This document shows, one piece after another, positions 34,835-43,914 of a stretch of 64,000 nt of DNA. The stretch's first letter is position 1. Each line of letters begins with the position of its first letter. Location of the stretch: positions 1 to 64,000 of the forward strand of contig NZ_QGDT01000001.1 of the NCBI RefSeq assembly GCF_003149085.1, read 5' to 3'. The position numbers and the translations under genes were made by a program. Under the pieces are notes generated by a model. That model saw only the letters and a list, made by a program, of their open reading frames with translations. It was not told the DNA's origin and did no database searches. The stretch is from Dyadobacter jejuensis. GTDB taxonomy: Bacteria; Bacteroidota; Bacteroidia; Cytophagales; Spirosomataceae.

Positions 34835-35944
34835 TTAGAGTTGTTCATAAAGTCGGATTAATTTTAGTTGTTCGTGAGACCAATTATAATAGGAGGCAGC
34901 GGCGTTTCGACCGTTTTCCCCCATTTGAAGGGCTTTGTCTGGGTTGTCGTACAGCCAGCGCAATTTGTTTGCTAATTCGATAGGTTGGCTTGGGTCAATA
35001 CAAAACCCACAGGCATGCTTTTCTACTACTTTCCTGTACAGCTCGAAGTTGGAGGTAATAACAGGAAGCTGCAAGGCCATATATTCAAATATTTTGGTGC
35101 TGTAAGAATCTGGATAGTCGGCCAGGGGCTTCAACAGAGCTATCCCTGCTGTAGCATCGGCAGCCTTTGCTAAGGCTATCTTAAGGTCGGTATACCCGTA
35201 AAACAAAAGGTTGGCCTCTACCTGGGTTTGGCTCATAAGCCTTTCAACTGTTTGGTTCGATAGCCTTTGTTGGCCGAACAAATGTACTTTGAATTTTGGG
35301 AATTCTTTTTTTAACAAAGCAAAAGCTTCTAACATCGTATCAAAACTTCGTTCCAGAGATAGTACTCCGCAGTAAAAAAAGACAGGAAAATCGGCGGTCG
35401 GGTCTTTGGAAGCATACCTATCCACAAAATCGAGGTCTACATAATTATGAATGACCGCTACGGGATGCTGCGTTGGTGGTAGGCTCTTTAAATAGGCATC
35501 TTCTGTAAGAACAAGGGCAAAATTACGGATGGCCATGCGATGCCAGAGAGCCCATAAGGTTCGAAATAGATAACTTTTATGCTGTGTTTTGATAGAAAAT
35601 TTTTGGGATAAATTCTCCTGAATCTCATAGATCACTTTGGCTCCGGCCCAACGGAACAAGAATGCTATAGGGATGAGCTCGGGAACAAAAATATGCACAA
35701 TATGTGGACGGATGGCCCAGCATTTGAGTAATGCCCTCAAATGCACCCATAATATGCGCGACACCAAGCCCTGGTAATAAGGAAGGGAGATAAACCGAAT
35801 GTTGGCCGAGTGCGTAGTGGCAGGGGCGTTGGGCAAGCAGCAAAATACTTGAAAGTGATTGGAAAGGGCAGGGGCTATTTTATACACGATACGTGGATCG
35901 GTGGGAGGATGTATAGTGCTCAGTAGGAGTACGCGCCTGGTCAT
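34835..35944 (-). CDS. glycosyltransferase, GT4-like (GT-B fold)
   Basis: The 369-residue enzyme begins with RRVLLLSTIHPPTDPRIVYKIAPALSN, the acceptor-side Rossmann of family-4-like transferases. The C-terminal half contains FFYCGVLSLERSFDTMLEAFALL and the KIFEYMALQLPVITSNFELYRKVVE segment that binds the nucleotide sugar, with the E-x7-E-like pattern common in GT4. It transfers a sugar to an envelope glycan or lipid at the cytoplasmic face. Its ATG overlaps the stop of the DeoC-like gene as ATGA, so translation is coupled. The donor and acceptor are unknown. Confidence 0.88.
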   Translation of the reverse strand: MTRRVLLLSTIHPPTDPRIVYKIAPALSNHFQVFCCLPNAPATTHSANIRFISLPYYQGLVSRILWVHLRALLKCWAIRPHIVHIFVPELIPIAFLFRWAGAKVIYEIQENLSQKFSIKTQHKSYLFRTLWALWHRMAIRNFALVLTEDAYLKSLPPTQHPVAVIHNYVDLDFVDRYASKDPTADFPVFFYCGVLSLERSFDTMLEAFALLKKEFPKFKVHLFGQQRLSNQTVERLMSQTQVEANLLFYGYTDLKIALAKAADATAGIALLKPLADYPDSYSTKIFEYMALQLPVITSNFELYRKVVEKHACGFCIDPSQPIELANKLRWLYDNPDKALQMGENGRNAAASYYNWSHEQLKLIRLYEQL

Positions 35945-36600
35945 ACCTGTTCCAACATAGTTTCGGTCAAATGCGTGCCAATTCGGTGGGCTCCTGCCAA
36001 TAATGTATCCGACAGTTGTTGGCGGGTAGTAAAAGGGCCCGAGACTTTGAGAGCCATGCTGGAAGGTAATAGGCCTCTGAGCTGCCGAACGATGGGTACG
36101 ATGGCGTCAGAGGAACCGTAGTCCGATGCAATATGTACGAAGTCGGCCTGAACATCCGTACATATTTCACAAGCAGTGTGCAGTTCAAAGGAATCTAAAA
36201 AACGAGTCTCGATGACGACCTTGAGCAGGGCCTGGTGTTGACGTGCCAGGGCCTGGATGCTAGCCAGCTCTTCGGCAATAGACAGATAGGCCATGGATTT
36301 GAATCGGGCCAGATTCATGACCACATCAAGCTCGGAGGCACCCTGCTCAAGGGCGAGCTGAGCCTCTAGCCTATTGACTTCGGGCAGATGCTCGCCATGA
36401 GGGAGCCCCACCATACTCACGATTTCTATAGGAATGGGGCAATACTCCATCATAGAAGCCACATAACCCACATAGGATGGCACCACACAGATCCCCTTGG
36501 CTTGGAAGACCCAGGCCTCTTCGCAGAGCTTACGTATCTGGGTCTCGGAGGCTATGGGCGTCAGCAAGGTATGATCGATATAGGAGGCTAATGGCTGCAT
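35941..36600 (-). CDS. DeoC-family aldolase-like protein lacking the Schiff-base lysine
   Basis: The 219-residue protein (ATG at 36600; a GTG at 36621 adds seven residues) is clearly of the deoxyribose-5-phosphate aldolase family: SYIDHTLL at 6-13, ELDVV near 90-94 with the catalytic Asp92, LKVVIET, and the C-terminal LKVSGPFTTRQQLSDTLLAGAHRIGTH with Lys185. But the Schiff-base lysine, normally in the motif A-D-F-V-K-T-S-T-G-F, is replaced: this protein reads ADFVHIASDYGSS, with His156 at that position. DHTLLKP is DHTLLTP and CVNP is CVVP. So it may be an altered or inactive aldolase. A terminator separates it from the upstream DUF5606 gene, while the glycosyltransferase overlaps its stop. 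Because of these changes I do not use the symbol deoC. Confidence 0.82.
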   Translation of the reverse strand: MQPLASYIDHTLLTPIASETQIRKLCEEAWVFQAKGICVVPSYVGYVASMMEYCPIPIEIVSMVGLPHGEHLPEVNRLEAQLALEQGASELDVVMNLARFKSMAYLSIAEELASIQALARQHQALLKVVIETRFLDSFELHTACEICTDVQADFVHIASDYGSSDAIVPIVRQLRGLLPSSMALKVSGPFTTRQQLSDTLLAGAHRIGTHLTETMLEQV

Positions 36601-36620
36601 CAAACGAAGGTTAGTGTACA

Positions 36621-36644
36621 CAAAAACCCTATCTAAGGATAGGG
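36621..36644 (-). terminator. rho-independent terminator after the DUF5606 gene
   Basis: Read on the minus strand: CCCTATC-CTTA-GATAGGG followed by TTTTTG. It lies only about 20 bases upstream of the ATG of the DeoC-like gene, so that gene needs either its own promoter inside the terminator region or partial read-through. Confidence 0.8.
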
Positions 36645-36672
36645 CTTTTGCTATTTCGAAAAGAAGCTAATG

Positions 36673-37143
36673 CTAAGCTTTTTCAGTGGGAACGTCTTCT
36701 GTTTCTCCTTTAGGAGCCGTAAAGAGTTCGGGCACAAATTTGTATAGCAGGTTGTACCAGGTGATAATTTTCTTAATGTCGGAAATATACACTTTGCTAC
36801 GGTCAAACTCGGGTAGGATAGCATCTAGGAATTCTAGCAACTCCTTGTCCGAGGCCGTTTTTACTGCCAAGTTTACTGACTCGCCGTGTGCCTCGTTGAT
36901 TTTTAAGAATACATCGGCTAGGGGAACGGACTCTTCGGCCCCCTCGGTAAATATAGAAACGTCTTTCAACACCGAAACCCGGGCGGTGGGACCTATCAGG
37001 GTTTTTTCTGGCTTGTCTGAAAGGCTTTCAACGATTACTCCTGCACGACTAGGCTTTAGAATGCGGTAAAGGCCACTTTTGCCCGACACATTTGCAATAT
37101 CCTTAAGCAATTCCATTCCGCTGTTTTCTGTTTGTTCGCTCAT
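36673..37143 (-). CDS. DUF5606-type protein of unknown function
   Basis: The 156-residue protein has no signal peptide and is probably cytoplasmic. The first 60 residues (KDIANVSGKSGLYRILKPSRAGVIVESL...KTLIGPTARVSVLKDVSIFT) have the pattern I associate with the DUF5606 family of Bacteroidetes, found as single copies of about 150 residues. The C-terminal part is helical and acidic, with a tail of Glu, Thr and Pro. Its role is unknown. It lies between the GTPase engB and the DeoC-like gene. Confidence 0.75.
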   Translation of the reverse strand: MSEQTENSGMELLKDIANVSGKSGLYRILKPSRAGVIVESLSDKPEKTLIGPTARVSVLKDVSIFTEGAEESVPLADVFLKINEAHGESVNLAVKTASDKELLEFLDAILPEFDRSKVYISDIKKIITWYNLLYKFVPELFTAPKGETEDVPTEKA

Positions 37144-37270
37144 CTCTTTCTGGGCAATTGGTTTATTAAACTAGGTTTATGCTTTAATTACTTCTCTTTA
37201 ATAGGGTAGTTACAACTACCGATTGGGCTGCAAAATAAGTCAAAGATTCATCTGGAAACAACCTTACTGC

Positions 37271-37879
37271 TTATTCCAATTTTTGAAACGTCGTGTTATA
37301 CGATTCTATTGCCTGCAAAATGCCCTCGCTGCCCTGGTGCTTTTCGGCCGAGGTAACGAACAGAGGCGGGATTTCTTCCCATAGTTCGGCTAGTTTTTGG
37401 CTGTAGGCTTCTACCTGCTGCTCCACCTGGTAAGGCTTAAGTTTGTCGGCTTTGGTAAAAACAATATGGAAGGGGATGCCCGCTTCACCAAGACTGAGCA
37501 TAAACTCCAAGTCCGCTGCTAGGGCTTTATGACGGATGTCTACCAATACAAAAGTACAAACCAGGTTTTCACGATAGTGAAGATAATCATGAATCATTTT
37601 TTCCCATTTTTCGCGCTCCACTTTGCTCACCTTAGCATAGCCATAGCCCGGCAGATCGACCAAGTACCAGATGTTATTGATGATAAAATGGTTGATTAAC
37701 TGCGTTTTTCCTGGTTGTTGGGAAGTTTTGGCTAAGGCCTTTTTACCCGTAAGCATATTGATTAGCGACGATTTCCCTACATTAGACCGTCCTATAAAGG
37801 CGTATTCAGGAATATTGGGCTCCGGACACTTCATATAGTCGGAGTTGCTCATTACATATTTAGCTTCCAGTATTTTCAT
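37271..37879 (-). CDS. engB: ribosome-biogenesis GTPase EngB (YsxC/YihA)
   Basis: The 202-residue GTPase is needed for 50S ribosome assembly. Its G1 motif is GRSNVGKSSL (30-39), G3 DLPGYGYAKVS (about 75-85), G4 TKADK (about 140), and a G5-like VTSAEKHQG near 178-186. Length and order are as in EngB. The upstream region is a 310-base gap shared with the divergent thioredoxin gene. Confidence 0.93.
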   Translation of the reverse strand: MKILEAKYVMSNSDYMKCPEPNIPEYAFIGRSNVGKSSLINMLTGKKALAKTSQQPGKTQLINHFIINNIWYLVDLPGYGYAKVSKVEREKWEKMIHDYLHYRENLVCTFVLVDIRHKALAADLEFMLSLGEAGIPFHIVFTKADKLKPYQVEQQVEAYSQKLAELWEEIPPLFVTSAEKHQGSEGILQAIESYNTTFQKLE

Positions 37880-38189
37880 GGTTATCGTAGTGATTTATCA
37901 GACCCAGATTGTCTAGCCCATGGGGTAAGGGCTTCGGCCATATTGCTGAACTTAGCCGACGGGTTGAACAATTCTGCAGTTTTAATTGTATATCAATGGG
38001 GATGCAAAGGTAGTGCTTTCTTCGCTTAATTAGAGACGAGTGCGCCTAAGAATGCCCCATAAGCCTCGGAGCGATGTGGAAATTGATGCCTAGCAATCCC
38101 TTTTGGCCCAATAAAAAATCTCGAAGTTTTTAGATGGTACCGCTATCTTTTAACGTTTAAAGTTAAATCGAACGAAAATAAAAACAAGT
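37880..38189. other. divergent intergenic region between engB and the thioredoxin gene
   Basis: 310 bases with no gene. Near the plus-strand side is TATCTTTT (about 38146), one mismatch from the TAnnTTTG -7 box, which may serve the thioredoxin gene, but no partner box lies 20 bases upstream. I saw no RNA structure. Confidence 0.45.
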
Positions 38190-38663
38190 ATGAATTTTCA
38201 AAAAATGAGAGGGGTAATGACCCTGCTATGTGCATGCATGATTAGTTTTTCGGTGCTTGCCGAAAAGAAGACCGACAAGGATGGTACCGAGACTGAAAAT
38301 GGAATTGTGTTTGAAAAAGGGGATTGGGCCTCTATATTGAAAAAGGCCAAGGCATCGAAGAAAATAATTTTCTTCGATGCTTATACTACCTGGTGCGGTC
38401 CTTGTAAGCTATTGCAAAAGAATGTTTTTACCCGGAAAGATGTCGCCGAGGTATTCAATAAGGATTTTATTAATGTAAAGTTCGATATGGAAAGTGGTGA
38501 GGGCCTGATGCTCGCCGAAAAATATCCTTTACAGGGCTATCCTACCCTGATGTTTATCGATCCGGACGGAAAGGTCGTTAAAGAAGTTTTGGGCTATCAG
38601 AAGGCGGAATACCTCATTAAGGTGGCCAAACAAGTGCAAAAGGAAGAGACACCCAGTTTGTAG
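38190..38663 (+). CDS. periplasmic thioredoxin-like protein
   Basis: The 157-residue protein starts with a signal peptide (about 1-24) and has a thioredoxin fold with the active site TTWCGPCKLL, CGPC at 69-72. The cis-proline is in PLQGYPTLMFIDPDG (about 113-127). It reduces or reshuffles disulfides, or supports cytochrome maturation, outside the cytoplasm. Its gene ends at a striking palindromic terminator, and it is not in an operon with known cytochrome genes. Confidence 0.9.
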   Translation: MNFQKMRGVMTLLCACMISFSVLAEKKTDKDGTETENGIVFEKGDWASILKKAKASKKIIFFDAYTTWCGPCKLLQKNVFTRKDVAEVFNKDFINVKFDMESGEGLMLAEKYPLQGYPTLMFIDPDGKVVKEVLGYQKAEYLIKVAKQVQKEETPSL

Positions 38664-38694
38664 GCGTTGCTAGTCTTTTTGGACGTAATAGGAT

Positions 38695-38740
38695 AAAGGA
38701 AAGGGACCTTACAAGCTAGCTTGTAAGGTCCCTTTCCTTT
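38695..38740. terminator. 46-bp perfect palindrome, bidirectional terminator
   Basis: AAAGGAAAGGGACCTTACAAGCT and its exact reverse complement meet with no intervening base, so 23 bp can pair. A-rich and T-rich ends make it a terminator for both the thioredoxin gene and the convergent gmd gene. The absence of any loop base is unusual; the hairpin would open at the AGCTAGCT centre. Confidence 0.88.
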
Positions 38741-38754
38741 GATACCTAAATCTT

Positions 38755-39867
38755 TTATTCGTAATAGTTGGGTACGCGGTGACCACTATTTTCGAGCAGG
38801 CGATCTTTACGGAACAAGGCCACGTCGGCATTTACCATATCATTCACCAAAGCTTTTAGGTCGTATTTGGGTTTCCAGCCGAGTTTGGTCATCGATTTGG
38901 TAGGATCTCCAATGAGGAGTTCTACTTCTGTCGGGCGGAAGTAGCGGGGATCTACCGCAACGACTTCTTTACCGATTTCGATTTGGAATTCGGGATTGGT
39001 ACATTTAGCCACTTTAGCTATCTCTTGGGCTCCTTCGCCACTGAAGGCCAGCTCGATGCCCACTTCGGCAAAGGCCATGCGTACGAAATCCCGGATGCGG
39101 GTCGTCACACCCGTGGCAATCACAAAGTCTTCGGCCTTCTCTTGCTGCAGTATTAACCACATGGCTTCCACAAAGTCTTTCGCATGTCCCCAGTCTCTTT
39201 GCGCGTCGAGATTACCCAGGTATACCTTATCTTGTAGGCCAAGGGCGATACGTGCAACGGCACGGGTGATCTTCCTGGTTACGAAAGTCTCTCCGCGCAA
39301 GGGAGATTCATGGTTGAAAAGGATTCCATTCACCGCATACATATCGTATGCTTCCCGGTAGTTGACCGTTATCCAGTAGCCGTACAGTTTGGCAACGGCG
39401 TAGGGTGAACGGGGGTAAAAAGGCGTTGTTTCGGACTGTGGGACTTCTTGCACCAGACCATACAACTCCGAAGTAGAAGCTTGATAGATGCGGGTCTTTT
39501 TGGTAAGGCCCAGTAGCCGAACGGCTTCTAGGATTCTCAGCGTCCCAATACCATCTACATTGGCGGTGTATTCGGGCTCTTCAAAACTAACCTGCACATG
39601 CGACATAGCCCCCAGATTATAAATTTCATCGGGCTGAACTTCTTGAATAATCCGGATGATATTGGTAGAGTCGCTCAAGTCTCCATAATGAAGGTGGAGT
39701 TTTGGGTTCTTCTCATGGGGATCTTCATAGATATGATCGATCCGTTGGGTATTAAAAAGGGAGCTCCGGCGCTTTATGCCGTGTACTTCATACCCTTTTT
39801 CCAACAACAATTCGGCAAGATATGCACCATCCTGACCCGTGATTCCTGTAATTAGCGCCTTCTTCAT
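38755..39867 (-). CDS. gmd: GDP-mannose 4,6-dehydratase
   Basis: The 370-residue SDR-type enzyme converts GDP-mannose to GDP-4-keto-6-deoxymannose, the precursor of GDP-fucose and related sugars of surface glycans. The NAD motif is [15 protein letters not shown] (near 7-21), and the [15 protein letters not shown] block contains the catalytic Tyr and Lys. The N-terminal [20 protein letters not shown] and the [11 protein letters not shown]-like motif are those of Gmd. It is followed upstream by a SPOR lipoprotein gene on the same strand. Confidence 0.96.
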   Translation of the reverse strand: MKKALITGITGQDGAYLAELLLEKGYEVHGIKRRSSLFNTQRIDHIYEDPHEKNPKLHLHYGDLSDSTNIIRIIQEVQPDEIYNLGAMSHVQVSFEEPEYTANVDGIGTLRILEAVRLLGLTKKTRIYQASTSELYGLVQEVPQSETTPFYPRSPYAVAKLYGYWITVNYREAYDMYAVNGILFNHESPLRGETFVTRKITRAVARIALGLQDKVYLGNLDAQRDWGHAKDFVEAMWLILQQEKAEDFVIATGVTTRIRDFVRMAFAEVGIELAFSGEGAQEIAKVAKCTNPEFQIEIGKEVVAVDPRYFRPTEVELLIGDPTKSMTKLGWKPKYDLKALVNDMVNADVALFRKDRLLENSGHRVPNYYE

Positions 39868-39899
39868 TTTAAGAGATTATCGATAAATATAGTGTTTGT

Positions 39900-40478
39900 T
39901 TAATTGTCATATGCGGAGTTCAATACAAAGCTTTTTTTTATATCGACCCGGTCCGTAAGGATCACCGCCGAGGGAAATATATCTTTTATCTGTTCTAGGT
40001 AGGATTGAGCGTCGGCACGATACATAAAATCGCCGGCTTTTACCCGATAGGTGGGTTGGGAGTAACTAATATATGGTACGAGCTCCGGAAACTGGCGATA
40101 AATATAAGACTTCGCATCGTCGGCTTGTTGGCGTACATTGCCTACATAAAGCTGAATTCGAAAGCCACTGATGTATTTTATCGACTTATTCTGATCGGCA
40201 AGGGCAGCCAAGGCCTTATCCAGTTGCTTGTTTACGGCATCGGGATTGTCCCGCTTAGTGTCATTTGTCTCTGGTTTGTTTTCCTTTTCGTTGGTTAGGA
40301 AAGTTCCCGATATCACGGGGGCTTCATAGTCGTAGCGGGGCCTTACAGACGATAAATCCTCTGAGTGTATATTGGTACTGCTCCGCAAATAGGTTTTCTT
40401 GGCGCAACCGGCGAGGAAAATATTTCCTAGCAGTGTGATAGCTAATAATACCTTGTTAAATAAGCGCATAGTTTTCAT
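39900..40478 (-). CDS. SPOR-domain lipoprotein
   Basis: The 192-residue protein has a lipoprotein signal with lipobox FLAGC (Cys25) and a polar, disordered linker (about 30-95). The C-terminal segment (about 105-185) fits a SPOR domain: SGFRIQLYVGNVRQQADDAKSYIYRQFPE and YRVKAGDFMYRADAQSYLEQIKDIFPSAVIL. SPOR domains bind denuded peptidoglycan at division sites. It is 32 bases upstream of gmd and shares its strand. Function in cell-wall remodelling is inferred. Confidence 0.85.
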   Translation of the reverse strand: MKTMRLFNKVLLAITLLGNIFLAGCAKKTYLRSSTNIHSEDLSSVRPRYDYEAPVISGTFLTNEKENKPETNDTKRDNPDAVNKQLDKALAALADQNKSIKYISGFRIQLYVGNVRQQADDAKSYIYRQFPELVPYISYSQPTYRVKAGDFMYRADAQSYLEQIKDIFPSAVILTDRVDIKKSFVLNSAYDN

Positions 40479-40589
40479 TAAAGCTCATTGGAATCACAAA
40501 CTTAACTAAAATTGCATGAATCACCATAACACCATATTTTTGAATCTATTGGTTAACTTTGAAAATTATTAGCCTTATTTCGTAGATCA

Positions 40590-41606
40590 ATGCTTACAAA
40601 TGCCTCCTTACTGCCCTATAATACCTTTGGGATAGCCGCTCAATCAAAATACTTAACTACTGTAACTTCCGAAGACGAGCTTGGTAGCGTGCTGGCCGAT
40701 GCCTCTTTTCAGTCTATAGACAAGCTGCTGCTAGGCGGAGGGAGTAATGTGCTTTTTACAGCCGATTTCGAGGGGTTGGTTATTCTAAATAGGATGGGTG
40801 GAATCACCCTGACAGGCCAAGATCAGGATCATATCTATTTGAGGGTCGGAGCTGGGGAGGTTTGGCACGACTTTGTGATGTATTGTGTAGAAAATGGATA
40901 TGCGGGTATAGAAAACCTATCGCTAATTCCGGGTACGGTAGGAGCCGCTCCCATGCAAAATATAGGAGCTTACGGAGTGGAGGTAAAGGAGGTAATCGAA
41001 TCGGTAGAGGCGATGTCCGTTTCTGAGGGCACCAAGCGGGTGTTTTCGTCTAGTGAATGTCAGTTCGGCTATAGGGACAGCATTTTTAAAAGAGAATTGA
41101 AGGGCCAATATATGATAACGGCCGTCAATTTCCGGCTCAATAAGCACCCCAACTTAAAGCTTACTTACGGGGATATTGAAAAAATATTGGACCAAAGGCC
41201 CGACTCGGAGCGGTCTATTCGGGCAGTAAGTGAAGCCGTTATAGCCATTAGGCAGAGTAAACTCCCCGACCCGGCTGTAATTGGCAATGCCGGAAGCTTT
41301 TTTAAAAACCCTGAGATTTCAAATTCACAATTTGAAACCTTAAAGGCCCAGTATCCTACTTTACCTGGCTACCCGTTACCCGGTGGAGCAGGAGTGAAGG
41401 TGCCGGCCGGATGGCTCATCGAGCAGTCGGGTTGGAAAGGCTATCGCGAAGGCTCCATTGGCGTGCATGACAAGCAAGCCTTGGTGCTGGTCCACTTTGG
41501 AGGAGGTACTGGGGCGGCTATCAAAAATCTTTCAGAACGAATACAAGCATCTGTTTCTCAAAAATTTGGAATAGCGCTCTCTCCAGAGGTTAATTTTATT
41601 GGTTAA
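40590..41606 (+). CDS. murB: UDP-N-acetylenolpyruvoylglucosamine reductase
   Basis: The 338-residue FAD-enzyme makes UDP-MurNAc for peptidoglycan. Signs are LLGGGSNVLFTADFEGLVILN near 46-66, GYAGIENLSLIPGTVGAAPMQNIGAYGVE (about 108-136), FGYRDSIFK and GSFFKNPEIS. The length and the FGYRDSIFK motif fit type I (E. coli-like) MurB. A -7-like box TAACTTTG lies at 40554-40561, about 28 bases before the ATG, supporting the start. The neighbouring gene is a divergent SPOR lipoprotein. Confidence 0.95.
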   Translation: MLTNASLLPYNTFGIAAQSKYLTTVTSEDELGSVLADASFQSIDKLLLGGGSNVLFTADFEGLVILNRMGGITLTGQDQDHIYLRVGAGEVWHDFVMYCVENGYAGIENLSLIPGTVGAAPMQNIGAYGVEVKEVIESVEAMSVSEGTKRVFSSSECQFGYRDSIFKRELKGQYMITAVNFRLNKHPNLKLTYGDIEKILDQRPDSERSIRAVSEAVIAIRQSKLPDPAVIGNAGSFFKNPEISNSQFETLKAQYPTLPGYPLPGGAGVKVPAGWLIEQSGWKGYREGSIGVHDKQALVLVHFGGGTGAAIKNLSERIQASVSQKFGIALSPEVNFIG

Positions 41607-41627
41607 TTCTCTCCCCTTCCTGCCGGT

Positions 41628-43658
41628 TTAGGGAGTATATAAGATCCTTTGCGTTCGGGTATAGTCTTTAGTGACTATCCTCAATAGATAGGTGTCGGGC
41701 TCGAGGCCAGTTAGCTCCACTTCGGCCTGTGCGACCGACTCGAAATCATAGGACCGGATCAGAATTCCACCCCGGGTGAAGAGTTCGATTCGCTTTATAG
41801 GCGAGGCCTCAGACTGTATCCGAACGATGTTGGTGACCGGATTGGGAAATACGACCATGGCGGCTTGGCCTTGGGCGATCCCGGTAACCAGCCTGTCTGC
41901 GCTCTTTTTTATATATTGGGTCGATATGATCTCGCTCTCTATGCTCGGATATATGGCCCGAATACTGTAGGTGACGGGCATACCTTGCTTCGCTTCTGAA
42001 TAGATAAAACTGTTCTGCTGAGCCGTCAGTTGAACGACAATATGGCCAGCTGAAAGCGGATTGGAATCGTAGATGTCCAACTGATAGCCTTCTATACCGG
42101 GAAGTAGGTTCCAAGTGAGTTCGACCTCCTCACGAGGCTCGGTGGCCGAAAGCGATAGGGGTTGAAGGGCTTGATATGGGCTGATAGGGGTATGGTGAAA
42201 GGCTAGTGCCCTAAAGCCTTCTTGATTGCTGAGAAAGGGCCCTACATATACCCAAGGCGCGGTGTTGAGTCCGGTATAATGGTATTTGGAGGGAAGGTAT
42301 TTGATTAAACTATCGGACCCGACTTCCTTGAGTGTCAATATAATCCGGTTGGCGTCGGCTCTTCCTGATTTTAACTTTTTCCATTCTTTGTTCAAATAAA
42401 AGAAATCCTTCATGGAATATATCGATTGAGGCTCTAGGCTCCCTTCAATATTATGAACCAGGGTGTCCTTGGGGTATACCATGCGCTGATAGTCTTCAAA
42501 GACCAGGGTAATCTCATCTCGCTCGGGGGTAGAGTAATAGGCCTTCTGAAGGCTTGGGGAGCTGATTTTCTTTTTTTGGTTATAATGGTAATAACCTGCC
42601 ATATCGGCCAGCTCTTGTCCTAACTTCAAATATCCTTCCAACCCATAATGAAAGCCATTCCAGCCCGTTGCCCCCAAGGCGGCATAAGGTTGTATGATAG
42701 GATATTTTTTATTTAGGGTGCGCTGTTGCTCTCGCAGTACCCCAATTCTATCGTCGTAGGGACCACCTCCGAAAAGGGGGAGCTGGAATACATATATTTT
42801 TTCTACATTAGGGATGTCTTCCTGCCATTGCTGCATGAGGCGGTCGAAGACCGGCGCCCAGGACAAAGGGTCGTTGGAAGAGGCTTCCGTTTCTCCCTGC
42901 CAATACATAATCCCTTTAACGTGTGAAAGCAGGCCGGTTCGCTGGGCCATGTTGAGCAGCCCTCCATAAGCGGTAGAAACGTCGGCATGGTCTGCCTCGT
43001 TTCGGTTGGTTAAATATTCTATAGAGGCTCCTGCTAAGGCGCCGTTGATCACACAGGTGGGGATTTGGTAGCGCTCGGCGATCTGTTTTTGAAATTCTAT
43101 CCCAAAAATACCTACCCTAGGGCCTAGGTCGTTGGATAGGCCCCAAGCCTGCCCAATATTTGCGGCGAAGCCCATGGTGCGGCAGTATTCGTGACGGTAG
43201 GTATAGTCCACCTCCCAGGCTACGGCGTTGGACTGGCCATAGATAATATAAAAATCGCCAGCTACTAAGTCTACTTTTCGGACCAATAACGAAGAATCCT
43301 TACTACTTTTTTTTACGTAAACCTCTATAGCATATTCGGCTAGTTCCGCTTTGAGCCTGGTGGTTAGGGTAAAGCTGGATGCGTTTCCATTACTATAAAC
43401 TAGCGGAAAGGAGCTGTATCCGAATCGTTGGTTGTTCCGGTAGGTGACAAGGGTGAGCTGTTGGAAATCGGACGGCTGGGCAGTGCCAGTGAGGCTTACT
43501 ACGGCATGGTTGTCCTGCTCACGAGCAAATAGCTGCTTATTGTCGGGTAACCCATTGAAGGTAATGGGCCCAAAGGACTGTCCGCTAGTGGCGGAGTACA
43601 CCAAAATAAAGCCTGCTATTAATGCTAATTGCAGGGTAAATCTTATTAATGAAGACAT
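41628..43658 (-). CDS. secreted sialate O-acetylesterase-like SGNH protein with type IX sorting domain
   Basis: The 676-residue protein (start at the ATG at 43658, before a signal peptide; the longer frame up to 43745 is not needed) has an N-terminal Ig-like part and then the SGNH esterase domain: GQSN at 141-144 in FYIIYGQSNAVAWE, an oxyanion region GALAGASIEYL, and YWQGETEAS. The C-terminal 75 residues form a type A sorting domain for T9SS secretion: PNPVTNIVRI, GILIRSYDF and DTYLLRIVTKDYTRTQRILY. It probably removes acetyl groups from host or microbial glycans at the cell surface. The substrate cannot be told. Confidence 0.85.
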   Translation of the reverse strand: MSSLIRFTLQLALIAGFILVYSATSGQSFGPITFNGLPDNKQLFAREQDNHAVVSLTGTAQPSDFQQLTLVTYRNNQRFGYSSFPLVYSNGNASSFTLTTRLKAELAEYAIEVYVKKSSKDSSLLVRKVDLVAGDFYIIYGQSNAVAWEVDYTYRHEYCRTMGFAANIGQAWGLSNDLGPRVGIFGIEFQKQIAERYQIPTCVINGALAGASIEYLTNRNEADHADVSTAYGGLLNMAQRTGLLSHVKGIMYWQGETEASSNDPLSWAPVFDRLMQQWQEDIPNVEKIYVFQLPLFGGGPYDDRIGVLREQQRTLNKKYPIIQPYAALGATGWNGFHYGLEGYLKLGQELADMAGYYHYNQKKKISSPSLQKAYYSTPERDEITLVFEDYQRMVYPKDTLVHNIEGSLEPQSIYSMKDFFYLNKEWKKLKSGRADANRIILTLKEVGSDSLIKYLPSKYHYTGLNTAPWVYVGPFLSNQEGFRALAFHHTPISPYQALQPLSLSATEPREEVELTWNLLPGIEGYQLDIYDSNPLSAGHIVVQLTAQQNSFIYSEAKQGMPVTYSIRAIYPSIESEIISTQYIKKSADRLVTGIAQGQAAMVVFPNPVTNIVRIQSEASPIKRIELFTRGGILIRSYDFESVAQAEVELTGLEPDTYLLRIVTKDYTRTQRILYTP

Positions 43659-43852
43659 GGAGGGTGTTTCCTTTATAAAATAAATGCACAGTTTAGAACA
43701 AAAAATTCTATATTTTTTAGATATAAAACAGACAAATATACACAATAATAATTATGATTTGGGCAAATTGATTTGGGGCAAGTAAGGGGTTTTTGGTGGG
43801 GAAAGGGGCCTCTGGACTATCAATATAGGCCAATAGTGGCTGTGGATGGGCA

Positions 43853-43894
43853 TAAAAAAACCGAATACAAGATTTTACTTGCAATCGGTTTTTT
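43853..43894 (-). terminator. terminator after the ROK kinase gene
   Basis: Read on the minus strand: AAAAAACCGATTGCAAG pairs with CTTGTATTCGGTTTTTT around TAAAAT, with one T-T mismatch and one wobble. It ends in a T-run and lies about 20 bases after the stop of the ROK gene. Confidence 0.75.
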
Positions 43895-43914
43895 AAAGAT
43901 TTTATAAGGTATTA

